Assembly (NCBI GenBank): GCA_002423285.1
Contig: DIVF01000041.1
Location: 1 to 15,467, forward strand
Reading direction: 5' to 3'
Source of the DNA: Micavibrio sp. UBA6139
GTDB lineage: Bacteria; Pseudomonadota; Alphaproteobacteria; Micavibrionales; Micavibrionaceae
DNA: 15,467 nt
In this document: positions 8,044 to 14,460 of the stretch, piece by piece
Layout of the letters: the number at the start of each line of letters is the position of its first letter
How positions within the stretch are numbered: the stretch's first letter is position 1
Translations under genes and position numbers: made by a program
Notes under the pieces: generated by a model
The model's input: only the letters and a program-made list of their open reading frames with translations
What the model was told of the DNA's origin: nothing
The model's database searches: none

Positions 8044-8724
8044 TTAAGCAGCCTTAATCAGGCGTTTTGGCACTTCCACTGAACGGCCAGAACCGGCTGT
8101 GTTCAGGTAGTCGTGCATGTTGCCAATCAATTGATCGATACGGTCATTGTAGAAATGGTTCGCACCATCGACAATGCGGTAATCGACGCTGATCCCTTTT
8201 TGCGCGCGCAGTTTTTGCGCCAGCTTTTCGGTGTGTGGCTCAGGCACGATGTTGTCTTTGTTGCCCTGAATAATCAGGCCCGATGTCGGGCATGGTGCCA
8301 GGAACGTAAAGTCATACATGTTCGCCGGTGGCGATACACTGACCCAGCCGCGAATTTCAGGGCGACGCATCAGCAATTGCATGCCAATCCACGCGCCGAA
8401 CGAAAAACCACCAACCCAAACATAAGGCGCGTTTGGATTCAGCTCTTGCATCCAGTCGAGCGCAGCAGCAGCATCAGACAATTCACCCTCGCCACGGTCA
8501 TGAACGCCCTGGCTGCGGCCAACGCCACGGAAATTGAAGCGCAGAGTCGAAAAGCCGCGCTCCGCGAAAGTCTGGAACATGTAATAGGTGATCTTGTTGT
8601 TCATCGTGCCACCATGCTCCGGGTGCGGATGCAGGATCAGGGCAAGAGGAGCATTCGGTACTTTTGAATGCGTGTAACGGCCTTCAAGTCGGCCCGCCGG
8701 ACCGTTGATAATAATTTCTGGCAT
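8044..8724 (-). CDS. Alpha/beta hydrolase (COG2945-like)
   Basis: A 226-residue serine hydrolase of the alpha/beta fold, probably cytoplasmic; its substrate is unknown. From the ATG at 8724 (MPEIIINGPAGRLEGRY) the oxyanion region LHPHPEHGGTMNNK is at 31-44. The nucleophile elbow GFSFG is at 106-110 (Ser108), an acidic candidate is Asp157 in GNKDNIVP, and His190 lies in DGANHFYND. AGGGGA stands just before this ATG. The frame is open to 8829, but the extra residues are not hydrolase-like. To my knowledge relatives often lie beside cysteine desulfurase/suf genes in alphaproteobacteria, as here. That fits a household role in the same neighbourhood but does not show one in cluster assembly. Confidence 0.85.
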   Translation of the reverse strand: MPEIIINGPAGRLEGRYTHSKVPNAPLALILHPHPEHGGTMNNKITYYMFQTFAERGFSTLRFNFRGVGRSQGVHDRGEGELSDAAAALDWMQELNPNAPYVWVGGFSFGAWIGMQLLMRRPEIRGWVSVSPPANMYDFTFLAPCPTSGLIIQGNKDNIVPEPHTEKLAQKLRAQKGISVDYRIVDGANHFYNDRIDQLIGNMHDYLNTAGSGRSVEVPKRLIKAA

Positions 8725-8759
8725 AAGATCCCCTAGAAATATTGTTATTGAACCCTTGC

Positions 8760-8797
8760 GGCCACCACCGCCGGGTCTTCTCCCGTATCTGGTGGCC
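8760..8797 (-). promoter_or_regulatory. Two-part hairpin upstream of the hydrolase gene
   Basis: GGCCACCA (8760-8767) is complementary to TGGTGGCC (8790-8797). Inside it CGGG (8772-8775) pairs with CCCG (8782-8785) over a six-base loop. It sits 36-73 bases before the hydrolase start, so it would lie in its 5' leader if transcription begins further right. There is no T-run on the minus strand that would make it an obvious terminator. Confidence 0.4.
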
Positions 8798-8836
8798 TTG
8801 GTATAGCAAAGCGTTTCCGGAATGTCCAAAAAATTA

Positions 8837-8857
8837 TGCTAATTGCTTGAATTAGCA
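8837..8857. promoter_or_regulatory. Candidate operator in the hydrolase/Rrf2 divergent region
   Basis: TGCTAATT (8837-8844) and AATTAGCA (8850-8857) form a perfect 8-bp inverted repeat around GCTTG. This is the size and symmetry expected for a dimeric helix-turn-helix regulator. It lies 125 bp before the Rrf2 gene and 113 bp before the hydrolase gene. It does not match the E. coli IscR site as I remember it. The regulator is not identified. Confidence 0.4.
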
Positions 8858-8929
8858 GGGGAAAACACCGATTTTACCCCCGAATCATAATCCCACACCA
8901 AAAGTGATCTAAATACCGCCATATTTCCG

Positions 8930-8935
8930 TATAAA
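8930..8935 (+). promoter_or_regulatory. Possible -10 of the Rrf2-desulfurase-ferredoxin unit
   Basis: TATAAA lies 47 bases before the start codon in an AT-rich stretch. No good -35 is visible 16-18 bases upstream, which is common for activated promoters. GGGAGG stands about 11 bases before the ATG at 8982. Confidence 0.3.
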
Positions 8936-8981
8936 AATAGAAGAATGCCGACAGAACATCGGTAAGGGAGGCGAAAGAGAA

Positions 8982-9434
8982 ATGACGCCCGTCACAGATC
9001 AAATGAACGACCAAACACCACACCGCATTGATGTAACCTCGCGTGGCTACCATGCGGTGGCTGCGCTGGTAGAGCTTGCCACACTGGCACAAGATGCCCC
9101 TGTGCGGCTTGCCTCACTGACGCGCTCAGGTGCGGTTTCACAATCCTATCTGGAGCAGCTCTTCGCGGGTTTGCGCCGTCATGACATCGTCAAAAGCACA
9201 CGCGGCCCCGGCGGAGGCTACAGTTTAAGCCGCCCGGCAAAGGATATCTCTATCGCTGCCATTTTTATGGCCACCGTCGAAGAGGCCACCAAGCCGCCCA
9301 TAGACATAGGCTCTGCCGGGGATACGTCATCGCCCGCCATCACGCATTTGCAGGATTATGTCGGCCAATCCCTTTATGACATCCTGTCCAAACGCAGCCT
9401 GGCCGATATTCTGCGCCATTCCCGCACGCTCTGA
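8982..9434 (+). CDS. Rrf2-family (IscR-like) transcriptional regulator without cluster cysteines
   Basis: A 150-residue winged-helix regulator. The family signature is clear: VTSRGYHAVAALVELA, SQSYLEQLFAGLRRHDIVKS and RGPGGGYSLSRPAKDISI, which closely track IscR. In IscR three cysteines (plus a His) between the wing and the C-terminal helix bind a [2Fe-2S] cluster. Here that stretch reads KPPIDIGSAGDTSSPAIT and the whole protein has no cysteine. It therefore cannot sense iron-sulfur status by cysteine ligation as IscR does. It heads a unit with a cysteine desulfurase 41 bases downstream and a ferredoxin, so it probably controls that unit. The start at 8982 has GGGAGG upstream; an inner ATG at 9003 is possible. 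Confidence 0.88.
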   Translation: MTPVTDQMNDQTPHRIDVTSRGYHAVAALVELATLAQDAPVRLASLTRSGAVSQSYLEQLFAGLRRHDIVKSTRGPGGGYSLSRPAKDISIAAIFMATVEEATKPPIDIGSAGDTSSPAITHLQDYVGQSLYDILSKRSLADILRHSRTL

Positions 9435-9439
9435 AACAC

Positions 9440-9476
9440 TTGAGCTTATAGCCCATTTCCCGGTATGGTCCGGGCA
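9440..9476 (+). promoter_or_regulatory. Candidate promoter giving a leaderless desulfurase transcript
   Basis: TTGAGC (9440-9445) and TATGGT (9464-9469) are 18 bases apart. The expected start of transcription falls on or next to the ATG at 9476, and no ribosome site is visible in front of it. The same arrangement precedes mnmA. Confidence 0.3.
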
Positions 9477-10597
9477 TGAGTAAAAAACGCAGCATTTACA
9501 TGGATTGTAACGCCACCATGCCGGTGAAACCCGGCGTGGTCGATGTCATGACCAATGTGTTGCGCGAAACAGGAAATGCATCCTCCATCCACCGTGATGG
9601 CCGTGCCGCACGCCGCCATATTGAAGAAGCCCGCGCCGCCCTCGCTGCTCTCATCGGTACAAATCCGGCCTATGTTTTTTTCACCAGCGGTGCGACGGAA
9701 AGTAACAATACTGTTTTAAAAACGTTCGCAGGCCAGAATGTCTTGCTGTCTGCAATTGAACACCCGTCGGTTCTGGAAGTCCTCCCCGAGGCCGCAAAAA
9801 TTCCGGTGACACCAGATGGTATCGTTGACCTGAATGCCTTGGAAGAATTGCTAGCCACTAAACCGGCGCTCGTTTCCATCATGCTGGTCAATAATGAAAG
9901 CGGCGTTATTCAACCCATCGCCGAAGCCGTGCGCCTGATCCGCAAAAAATCACCGACAACAATTGTCCATTGTGATGCCGTGCAGGCCTTAGGGCGTATC
10001 ACCGTTGATTTTTCTGCGCTGCAAGTTGATTTCCTGTCTCTCTCCGCCCATAAAATGGGCGGACCACAAGGGTCAGGCGCGCTGGTCATGGCACCGGGTG
10101 CGAAGATTGATAAACTCCTGCGTGGGGGCGGGCAGGAAAAACGCCAGCGTCCGGGTACAGAAAATGTCGCAGGCATTGCCGGGTTTGGTGTGGCCGCAAA
10201 ATTGGCGGATGCCGATATGGCAGCCTTCCAAGCCTTAAGCACCCACCGCGACCGCATTGAAGAAACATTGCTGAACGCAGAACCACGGCTGAAAATCTTT
10301 GGCCGCAATGCCCCGCGCGTTTCCAACACTACGCAGCTGGCCCTGCCCGGCATGACGGCGGAAACACAATTAATGGCGATGGATCTGGCCGGGGTTTCGC
10401 TCTCTTCCGGCTCCGCCTGCTCTAGCGGTACCGTCAAACCTAGCCATGTGTTGCAAGCCATGAACGTGCCCGATAACGAAGCCATGGGGGCGTTGCGCGT
10501 ATCCCTTGGCTGGCACACGACAAAAGAAGATGTTGACGGGCTGATTGCCGCCTGGCTAGAAATGCACGCCCGCATCAAGGACAAAATCACAGCTTAA
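9476..10597 (+). CDS. iscS: Cysteine desulfurase, class I NifS/IscS-like
   Basis: A PLP enzyme that takes sulfur from cysteine and passes it as persulfide to iron-sulfur assembly and tRNA thiolation. The 373 residues show MDCNATMPV near the N-terminus, the cofactor-region His96 (AIEHPSV), HCDAVQALG with Asp167 and Gln170, and the Schiff-base Lys193 in SAHKMGG. RPGTEN is at 225-230. The active Cys315 lies in the loop SSGSACSSGTVKPSHVL, the long-loop form typical of class I enzymes. It is shorter than E. coli IscS and lacks its C-terminal IscU-docking tail, so the symbol is by class, not by proven orthology. Ferredoxin follows after 14 bases. Sulfur from it could also feed MnmA, coded 2.4 kb away. 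Confidence 0.93.
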   Translation: MSKKRSIYMDCNATMPVKPGVVDVMTNVLRETGNASSIHRDGRAARRHIEEARAALAALIGTNPAYVFFTSGATESNNTVLKTFAGQNVLLSAIEHPSVLEVLPEAAKIPVTPDGIVDLNALEELLATKPALVSIMLVNNESGVIQPIAEAVRLIRKKSPTTIVHCDAVQALGRITVDFSALQVDFLSLSAHKMGGPQGSGALVMAPGAKIDKLLRGGGQEKRQRPGTENVAGIAGFGVAAKLADADMAAFQALSTHRDRIEETLLNAEPRLKIFGRNAPRVSNTTQLALPGMTAETQLMAMDLAGVSLSSGSACSSGTVKPSHVLQAMNVPDNEAMGALRVSLGWHTTKEDVDGLIAAWLEMHARIKDKITA

Positions 10598-10611
10598 GAG
10601 TTTTAAAAACC

Positions 10612-10950
10612 ATGCCTAAAATGACTTTCATTATGCCCGATGGCACCCCGAACGAAGTCGATGCACCGCTCGGCCTGTCCGTCATGGAAATTGCCCAAAA
10701 ACACGGCATTGACCAGATCGAAGGCGCCTGCGGCGGGTCACTGGCCTGTGCCACATGCCACGTCTATGTTCACCCTGATTTTTGGGACGAAACCCTGCCC
10801 GATGGCGGCGAAAAATCACTGGAAGAAGAAGACATGCTGGACCTCGCCTTCGACATCCGCAAATCCTCCCGCTTGTCCTGCCAGATCATGATGCGTGAAG
10901 ATTTAGACGGTTTAACCGTCGCCCTGCCTGGTACAAAGACAGATTGGTAA
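10612..10950 (+). CDS. fdx: 2Fe-2S ferredoxin, ISC/adrenodoxin type
   Basis: A 112-residue electron carrier binding one [2Fe-2S] cluster. The ligands are Cys40, Cys46 and Cys49 in ACGGSLACATCHVYV (C-X5-C-X2-C) and Cys90 in SSRLSCQI, the spacing of adrenodoxin and E. coli Fdx. The acidic segment around EKSLEEEDMLDLA matches the partner-binding helix of that group. In ISC systems this ferredoxin supplies electrons for cluster building on IscU, next to the desulfurase. Here it directly follows the desulfurase gene, which supports that role. No iscU, iscA, hscBA or suf gene comes next, so the scaffold must be encoded elsewhere. Confidence 0.94.
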   Translation: MPKMTFIMPDGTPNEVDAPLGLSVMEIAQKHGIDQIEGACGGSLACATCHVYVHPDFWDETLPDGGEKSLEEEDMLDLAFDIRKSSRLSCQIMMREDLDGLTVALPGTKTDW

Positions 10951-10959
10951 AGGAATAAA

Positions 10960-11016
10960 GGGTCAAAAGGGAGCATTACCCCCTTAAAAGCCCCTTTTAA
11001 AAATCCCTTTTAACCC
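10960..11016 (+). terminator. Nested hairpins after fdx
   Basis: TTAAAAG (10984-10990) and CTTTTAA (10994-11000) form a perfect 7-bp hairpin. Around it a 13-bp arm at 10960-10972 pairs with 11004-11016 with one mismatch. AAGGG/CCCTT alternatives within the region compete with these pairings. It probably ends the iron-sulfur unit and separates it from the acyltransferase, whose start lies 5 bases beyond. No long T-run follows. Confidence 0.4.
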
Positions 11017-11021
11017 TTATC

Positions 11022-12194
11022 ATGGGTTGTATGACATATAATAAAACAATCAATGAGGGTATTCCAACCCTAACAGGAATTAGATTCCTTTTTGCATCTT
11101 GCGTTGTTTTGCTCCATACGCAAATCTATACAAACTGGCTGGACCAAGCGCCCCTCATCCGCGATGGCATTGTTATGTCAGGGGCAGCGGGGGTCAATTT
11201 TTTCTTTGTCCTGTCAGGCTTTATCCTAACCTATGCAATGTGCACAACGCTTTCAGGCACGCGCAGTAAACGAACGTTTTATTTAACGCGCTTCGCGCGA
11301 ATTTATCCGGTCTACGCGCTGGGGCTTATCGCCTCGATTCCAATCGTTGTATGTTTAGGATTTGATTCAAAAATAGTGCCGGAGGGCATTGGAAATAAAA
11401 TATTATCGCTTTCATCACATGCGATATTAATGCAAGGGTGGCTTCCTGAATATGTCTTGAAATGGAATCCGACGGGCTGGTCATTATCCGCAGAAACTTT
11501 CTTTTATGCGCTTTTTCCCTTTATAGCGCCCCTTATCTTGCGTCAAAATACGCGCACAACGTCCATAATCGCCATCGTATCTTATTGCGTATCGCTTGCC
11601 TTTCCGCTGATTTGTCACGGCTTAAATTTGGTTGATATGTATGTGCCAGGGTCTGGGACCGCATTCATGAACGTGAATTTGTATTTTTTCTTTCCCCTTA
11701 TACGTCTGCCGGAATTCCTATTGGGCATGGCTGCTGCGGGATTGTTTTTGAAAGAAATGCATTTTTTCAAGCGTCACGCGTCATTTTTTTTATGGGTTGG
11801 GTTTATCGGGATCTTAATCGGATTACAGATCGGTGGCGCGTTGATTCCACTGCTGATGATGACAAACGGGGCTCTCGGAATTTTTGCAGTTTTTTTAATT
11901 CTAGGTTTGAGCGGTGCAACAAAAAGCTCACTCTCCGACCTTTTGGGTAGAAAAGTTATGGTGCATCTGGGGCACGCAAGCTATGCGTTATATGTAATTC
12001 ATCTTCCTGCGCTATTCCTCTATGTCGCGCTGCTGCCTGAGAACTACAATAAGATTGCGGCGCTATCCATTTATTTGTTCGGTGTGACGCTGTTGTCTGT
12101 GGGAATTTACCATTTCTATGAACGGCCCCTGCAACACTTGATTCTAAAGAAACTCAAAGGCCCAGAGCCTAACCCATCTTCAAATCCCGCGTGA
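11022..12194 (+). CDS. Acyltransferase family 3 membrane protein (OafA-like)
   Basis: A polytopic inner-membrane protein of 390 residues with about ten hydrophobic helices. It moves acyl (often acetyl) groups onto sugars of surface polysaccharides; the acceptor here is unknown. Family marks: LTGIRFLFASCVVLLH (Arg21, His32), FFVLSGFIL (61-69), RFARIYPVYALGL with Arg90 and Arg93, and WSLSAETFFYALFP (153-166, Glu158). There is no C-terminal SGNH domain. The start is uncertain between 11022 and 11031 (MTYNKTI), and neither has a clear ribosome site. The gene is AT-richer and uses rarer codons than its neighbours, and it stands where suf genes often follow in relatives, so it may be acquired. Its 3' end overlaps the convergent LOG gene by 26 bp. 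Confidence 0.9.
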   Translation: MGCMTYNKTINEGIPTLTGIRFLFASCVVLLHTQIYTNWLDQAPLIRDGIVMSGAAGVNFFFVLSGFILTYAMCTTLSGTRSKRTFYLTRFARIYPVYALGLIASIPIVVCLGFDSKIVPEGIGNKILSLSSHAILMQGWLPEYVLKWNPTGWSLSAETFFYALFPFIAPLILRQNTRTTSIIAIVSYCVSLAFPLICHGLNLVDMYVPGSGTAFMNVNLYFFFPLIRLPEFLLGMAAAGLFLKEMHFFKRHASFFLWVGFIGILIGLQIGGALIPLLMMTNGALGIFAVFLILGLSGATKSSLSDLLGRKVMVHLGHASYALYVIHLPALFLYVALLPENYNKIAALSIYLFGVTLLSVGIYHFYERPLQHLILKKLKGPEPNPSSNPA

Positions 12195-12831
12195 CCTTGG
12201 CAATTTGCGGCGCATAAGCCTTCGCCACATCAATACCGCGCCAGATCCCATCTTCATTCCATTTTTTTAATTTCTGGATGACTTCATCGGGGCTGTCGAC
12301 AGACCGGATCAGGCGTTCGCGGCCCGGATGAATGAACCCTTCGCTGATCAAACGACGCATCTGATCTTTTAACGGGTCATAAATGCCGTTGGTGTTGAGA
12401 ACGATGACTGGCTTTAAGAACTTCTTTGCACCGCTTGCGATTTGCATGTCGATGAGGGCGGCGGCTTCCCACTGTTCGTCTTGCGTGCCGACACCACCGG
12501 CCAGAATGATGCAGGCATCGGCCTTTTCCAGCATGCGGGCTTTGCGTGATGGCAGGCTGCGCGTGACGTGCTCATCAACACCCGGCAATTTTTGATAGGT
12601 CGCGGCGCGTAAGAATGCCTCCGTAATAACGCCAGTGACCTTGCTGCCTGCGTCCAGCGCAGCCTTAGACACCATACCCATCAAACCGGATGCCCCGCCG
12701 CCATAGACCAGATCAAATCCATTTTCACCCAAAAGACGCCCGAGCATTTCGGCGTGTTTACGATAAATGGGGTCGTTCCCGAATTTCGAGCCGCAGAAAA
12801 CCACGACCGTTTTGATCTCTTTTTTCTTCAC
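12169..12831 (-). CDS. LOG-family protein (possible cytokinin-type phosphoribohydrolase)
   Basis: A 220-residue Rossmann-like protein of the LOG/'lysine decarboxylase-like' family. Characterised members release the base from nucleoside 5'-monophosphates such as AMP or cytokinin nucleotides. VVVFCGSKFGNDP opens the fold, VYGGGASGLMG is at 42-52, an Arg pair lies in SRKARM (95-100), and the active-site motif is at 111-119. That motif reads AGGVGTQDE, so the Pro of the usual PGGxGTxxE is Ala111 while Glu119 is kept. The start is GTG at 12831, with ACAGGG as a weak ribosome site, and no in-frame ATG lies close by. The real substrate is not known. It converges on, and overlaps, the acyltransferase gene. 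Confidence 0.86.
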   Translation of the reverse strand: MKKKEIKTVVVFCGSKFGNDPIYRKHAEMLGRLLGENGFDLVYGGGASGLMGMVSKAALDAGSKVTGVITEAFLRAATYQKLPGVDEHVTRSLPSRKARMLEKADACIILAGGVGTQDEQWEAAALIDMQIASGAKKFLKPVIVLNTNGIYDPLKDQMRRLISEGFIHPGRERLIRSVDSPDEVIQKLKKWNEDGIWRGIDVAKAYAPQIAKVTRDLKMG

Positions 12832-12940
12832 TTGAATATCCCTGTTCTCATCTTTATTTTTTTAAGCGCGCATCAAGGCGCACCACATTGACCGGAAAAA
12901 TACCATTTCCGCGATTTTTATGTCAAAAATTAACGCGCGG

Positions 12941-12971
12941 GGTGCGATTCCGCACCTCGATTATGCATAAT
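12941..12971. promoter_or_regulatory. Two dyads in the LOG/mnmA divergent region
   Basis: GGTGCG (12941-12946) and CGCACC (12951-12956) form a 6-bp inverted repeat around ATTC. Next to it ATTATGCATAAT (12960-12971) is a perfect 12-bp palindrome. They lie just upstream of the likely mnmA promoter and could bind a regulator. I do not recognise which. Confidence 0.35.
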
Positions 12972-12974
12972 AAC

Positions 12975-13010
12975 TTGCGTAAGCCACTCCTAAACCCTAT
13001 ATTCCGGCCA
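12975..13010 (+). promoter_or_regulatory. Candidate mnmA promoter, leaderless
   Basis: TTGCGT (12975-12980) and TATATT (12998-13003) are separated by 17 bases. The -10 ends 6 bases before the ATG at 13010, so transcription should begin at the start codon itself. No ribosome site precedes the ATG. Confidence 0.4.
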
Positions 13011-14173
13011 TGATGAGCGATACCGCATTGCACACCCTGAACTCCCTTGGCTTTGCCAAACCCCCTGCTGAAACGCGGGTGGTGGTGGCGATGTCGGGCG
13101 GTGTTGATTCATCGGTGGTGGCGGCGCTGCTGCATGAACAGGGTTATGACGTGATTGGCGTGACGCTACAGCTTTACGATCACGGCATGGCATTAGAGAA
13201 AAAAGGTGCGTGCTGCGCAGGGCAAGATATTTATGATGCACGCCGCGTCGCCGAGGAACGTGGCTTCCCGCATTACGTCTTGAACTACGAAAACAAATTC
13301 AAAGATTCCGTGATTGAGGAGTTCGCCGATAGTTACTTACGCGGTGAAACTCCTGTCCCGTGCATTTCATGCAACCAGAGTGTCAAGTTCCGTGACCTGT
13401 TGGATGTTGCAAAAGATTTAGGCGCCGATTGCATGGCCACCGGACATTACATTCAACGCGTGATGAACGAAGATGCCGCGCGAGCCGAGCTGCACCGTGC
13501 CGTTGATACCACAAAAGATCAAAGCTATTTCCTGTTCGCGACTACGCAAGAACAGCTGGATTACTTACGCTTTCCTTTAGGGGGCTGGACCAAGGACATC
13601 ACGCGCGACCATGCGCAACGCCTTGGCCTGATTACCGCCGATAAACCAGATTCCCAGGACATCTGCTTCGTTCCCGGCGGGGATTACACGAAAGTGGTCA
13701 AGGGCCTGCGCCCGGAAGCTGGCAAGGCTGGCGAGATCGTCCATCTGGATGGCCGCGTCCTTGGCACGCATGACGGGATTATCGGGTACACGATTGGCCA
13801 GCGTAAGGGCTTAGGAATTGGCGGCGGGCATTCCGATGAAAATTCCCCACTCTATGTCATCAAACTGGATGCCCCGGCCGCGCGCGTGATTGTCGGGCCA
13901 AAGGAAGCCCTGGCATGCGACACGATCTTCTTAAAAAATTGCAGCTGGCTTGATACGAACGCGGCAACCGTCACCTTAAAATTCCGCTCCATGATGCAAC
14001 CCGTCACCGCACAAGTGGCCCGCCACGAAGATGGCAGCGCCACCCTGACCCTGTCCGCCCCGCAATACGGCATCGCCCCGGGCCAAGCCGCCGCCTGCTA
14101 CCTCGAAAACCGCATGATTGGCGGCGGATGGATCACCGCGACCCAGAACACGGCCCTCGCCCTGGCCGCATAA
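13010..14173 (+). CDS. mnmA: tRNA-specific 2-thiouridylase
   Basis: MnmA activates U34 of tRNA-Lys, -Glu and -Gln with ATP and installs sulfur, completing the s2U part of mnm5s2U. The 387 residues show the PP-loop SGGVDSS at 29-35, ACCAGQDIYDARRVAEE at 68-84, the catalytic cysteine loop PCISCNQSVKF (Cys121, the usual catalytic position; Cys118 is nearby) and the second catalytic Cys219 in DSQDICFVPGG. GYTIGQRKGLGIGGG marks the central domain and a beta-barrel domain ends the protein. Sulfur normally comes from a cysteine desulfurase, and one is encoded nearby. The start may be 13010 or the next codon (MMSD). The region before it looks leaderless. The CAT tRNA follows 117 bases downstream. Confidence 0.96.
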   Translation: MMSDTALHTLNSLGFAKPPAETRVVVAMSGGVDSSVVAALLHEQGYDVIGVTLQLYDHGMALEKKGACCAGQDIYDARRVAEERGFPHYVLNYENKFKDSVIEEFADSYLRGETPVPCISCNQSVKFRDLLDVAKDLGADCMATGHYIQRVMNEDAARAELHRAVDTTKDQSYFLFATTQEQLDYLRFPLGGWTKDITRDHAQRLGLITADKPDSQDICFVPGGDYTKVVKGLRPEAGKAGEIVHLDGRVLGTHDGIIGYTIGQRKGLGIGGGHSDENSPLYVIKLDAPAARVIVGPKEALACDTIFLKNCSWLDTNAATVTLKFRSMMQPVTAQVARHEDGSATLTLSAPQYGIAPGQAAACYLENRMIGGGWITATQNTALALAA

Positions 14174-14244
14174 AGCCGCCAAACCACCCCCAAAACGCAG
14201 AAAATCCGGGTAAATTTAACCCCCTATTTCCCACCGGGTTTGCC

Positions 14245-14273
14245 TTGACATTTTTCCCCCAACCGTCCATAAA
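14245..14273 (+). promoter_or_regulatory. Promoter of the tRNA gene
   Basis: A consensus -35 TTGACA (14245-14250) is followed after 17 bases by CATAAA (14268-14273), four of six matching TATAAT. The expected transcript begins about 10 bases before the mature tRNA. The strong -35 fits a stable-RNA promoter. Confidence 0.55.
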
Positions 14274-14290
14274 CACCCCCATCCAAGCGT

Positions 14291-14365
14291 GGCGGTGTAG
14301 CTCAGCGGTAGAGCAGAGGAATCATAATCCTTTGGTCAGGGGTTCAAATCCCTTCACCGCCACCA
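14291..14365 (+). tRNA. tRNA-Met (anticodon CAT), probably elongator
   Basis: A full cloverleaf of 75 bases including an encoded CCA. The acceptor stem is GGCGGTG/CACCGCC (7 bp), the D-arm GCTC/GAGC, and the anticodon stem GAGGA/TCCTT with one G-T pair closing the loop ATCATAA (anticodon CAT). The T-arm is AGGGG/CCCTT around TTCAAAT. Position 1 is G paired with C72, so this is not an initiator tRNA, which would have a mismatch there. The anticodon stem-loop resembles alphaproteobacterial elongator tRNA-Met. A tRNA-Ile2 (CAT modified to lysidine) is the alternative and cannot be excluded by reading alone. Its 3' end borders an integrase remnant, so it is a likely attachment site. Confidence 0.93.
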
Positions 14366-14366
14366 C

Positions 14367-14390
14367 TCACATCTTAACCTCTTGATGTGA
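14367..14390 (+). terminator. Weak hairpin after the tRNA
   Basis: TCACATC (14367-14373) pairs perfectly with GATGTGA (14384-14390) over a 10-base loop and is followed by TTATAAA. It may end the tRNA transcript. The long loop and absence of a T-run make this uncertain. Confidence 0.3.
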
Positions 14391-14429
14391 TTATAAACTC
14401 AATTAAATCAATGACCTTATGCTGTTCCT

Positions 14430-14449
14430 TGTAACACAACCATGTTACA
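14430..14449. promoter_or_regulatory. Candidate operator before the integrase remnant
   Basis: TGTAACA (14430-14436) and TGTTACA (14443-14449) form a perfect 7-bp inverted repeat around CAACCA. It ends 11 bases before the remnant's ATG, where a repressor of an integrase gene would act. It may be a leftover control site of the lost element. Confidence 0.4.
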
Positions 14450-14460
14450 CAAAGGGATGG

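Noticed and set aside
8113..8667. 184-codon plus-strand open frame inside the hydrolase gene
   Set aside because: Antisense to a hydrolase with an intact GFSFG elbow; no independent evidence of coding.
8725..8829. N-terminal extension of the hydrolase
   Set aside because: The Gly/Arg-rich translation comes from the leader hairpin region, and AGGGGA before 8724 favours the shorter form.
9910..10590. 226-codon minus-strand open frame inside the cysteine desulfurase gene
   Set aside because: Antisense to a gene with full catalytic motifs; a by-product of codon bias.
14128..14385. 85-codon plus-strand open frame across the tRNA
   Set aside because: It covers a complete tRNA gene and its promoter; not coding.
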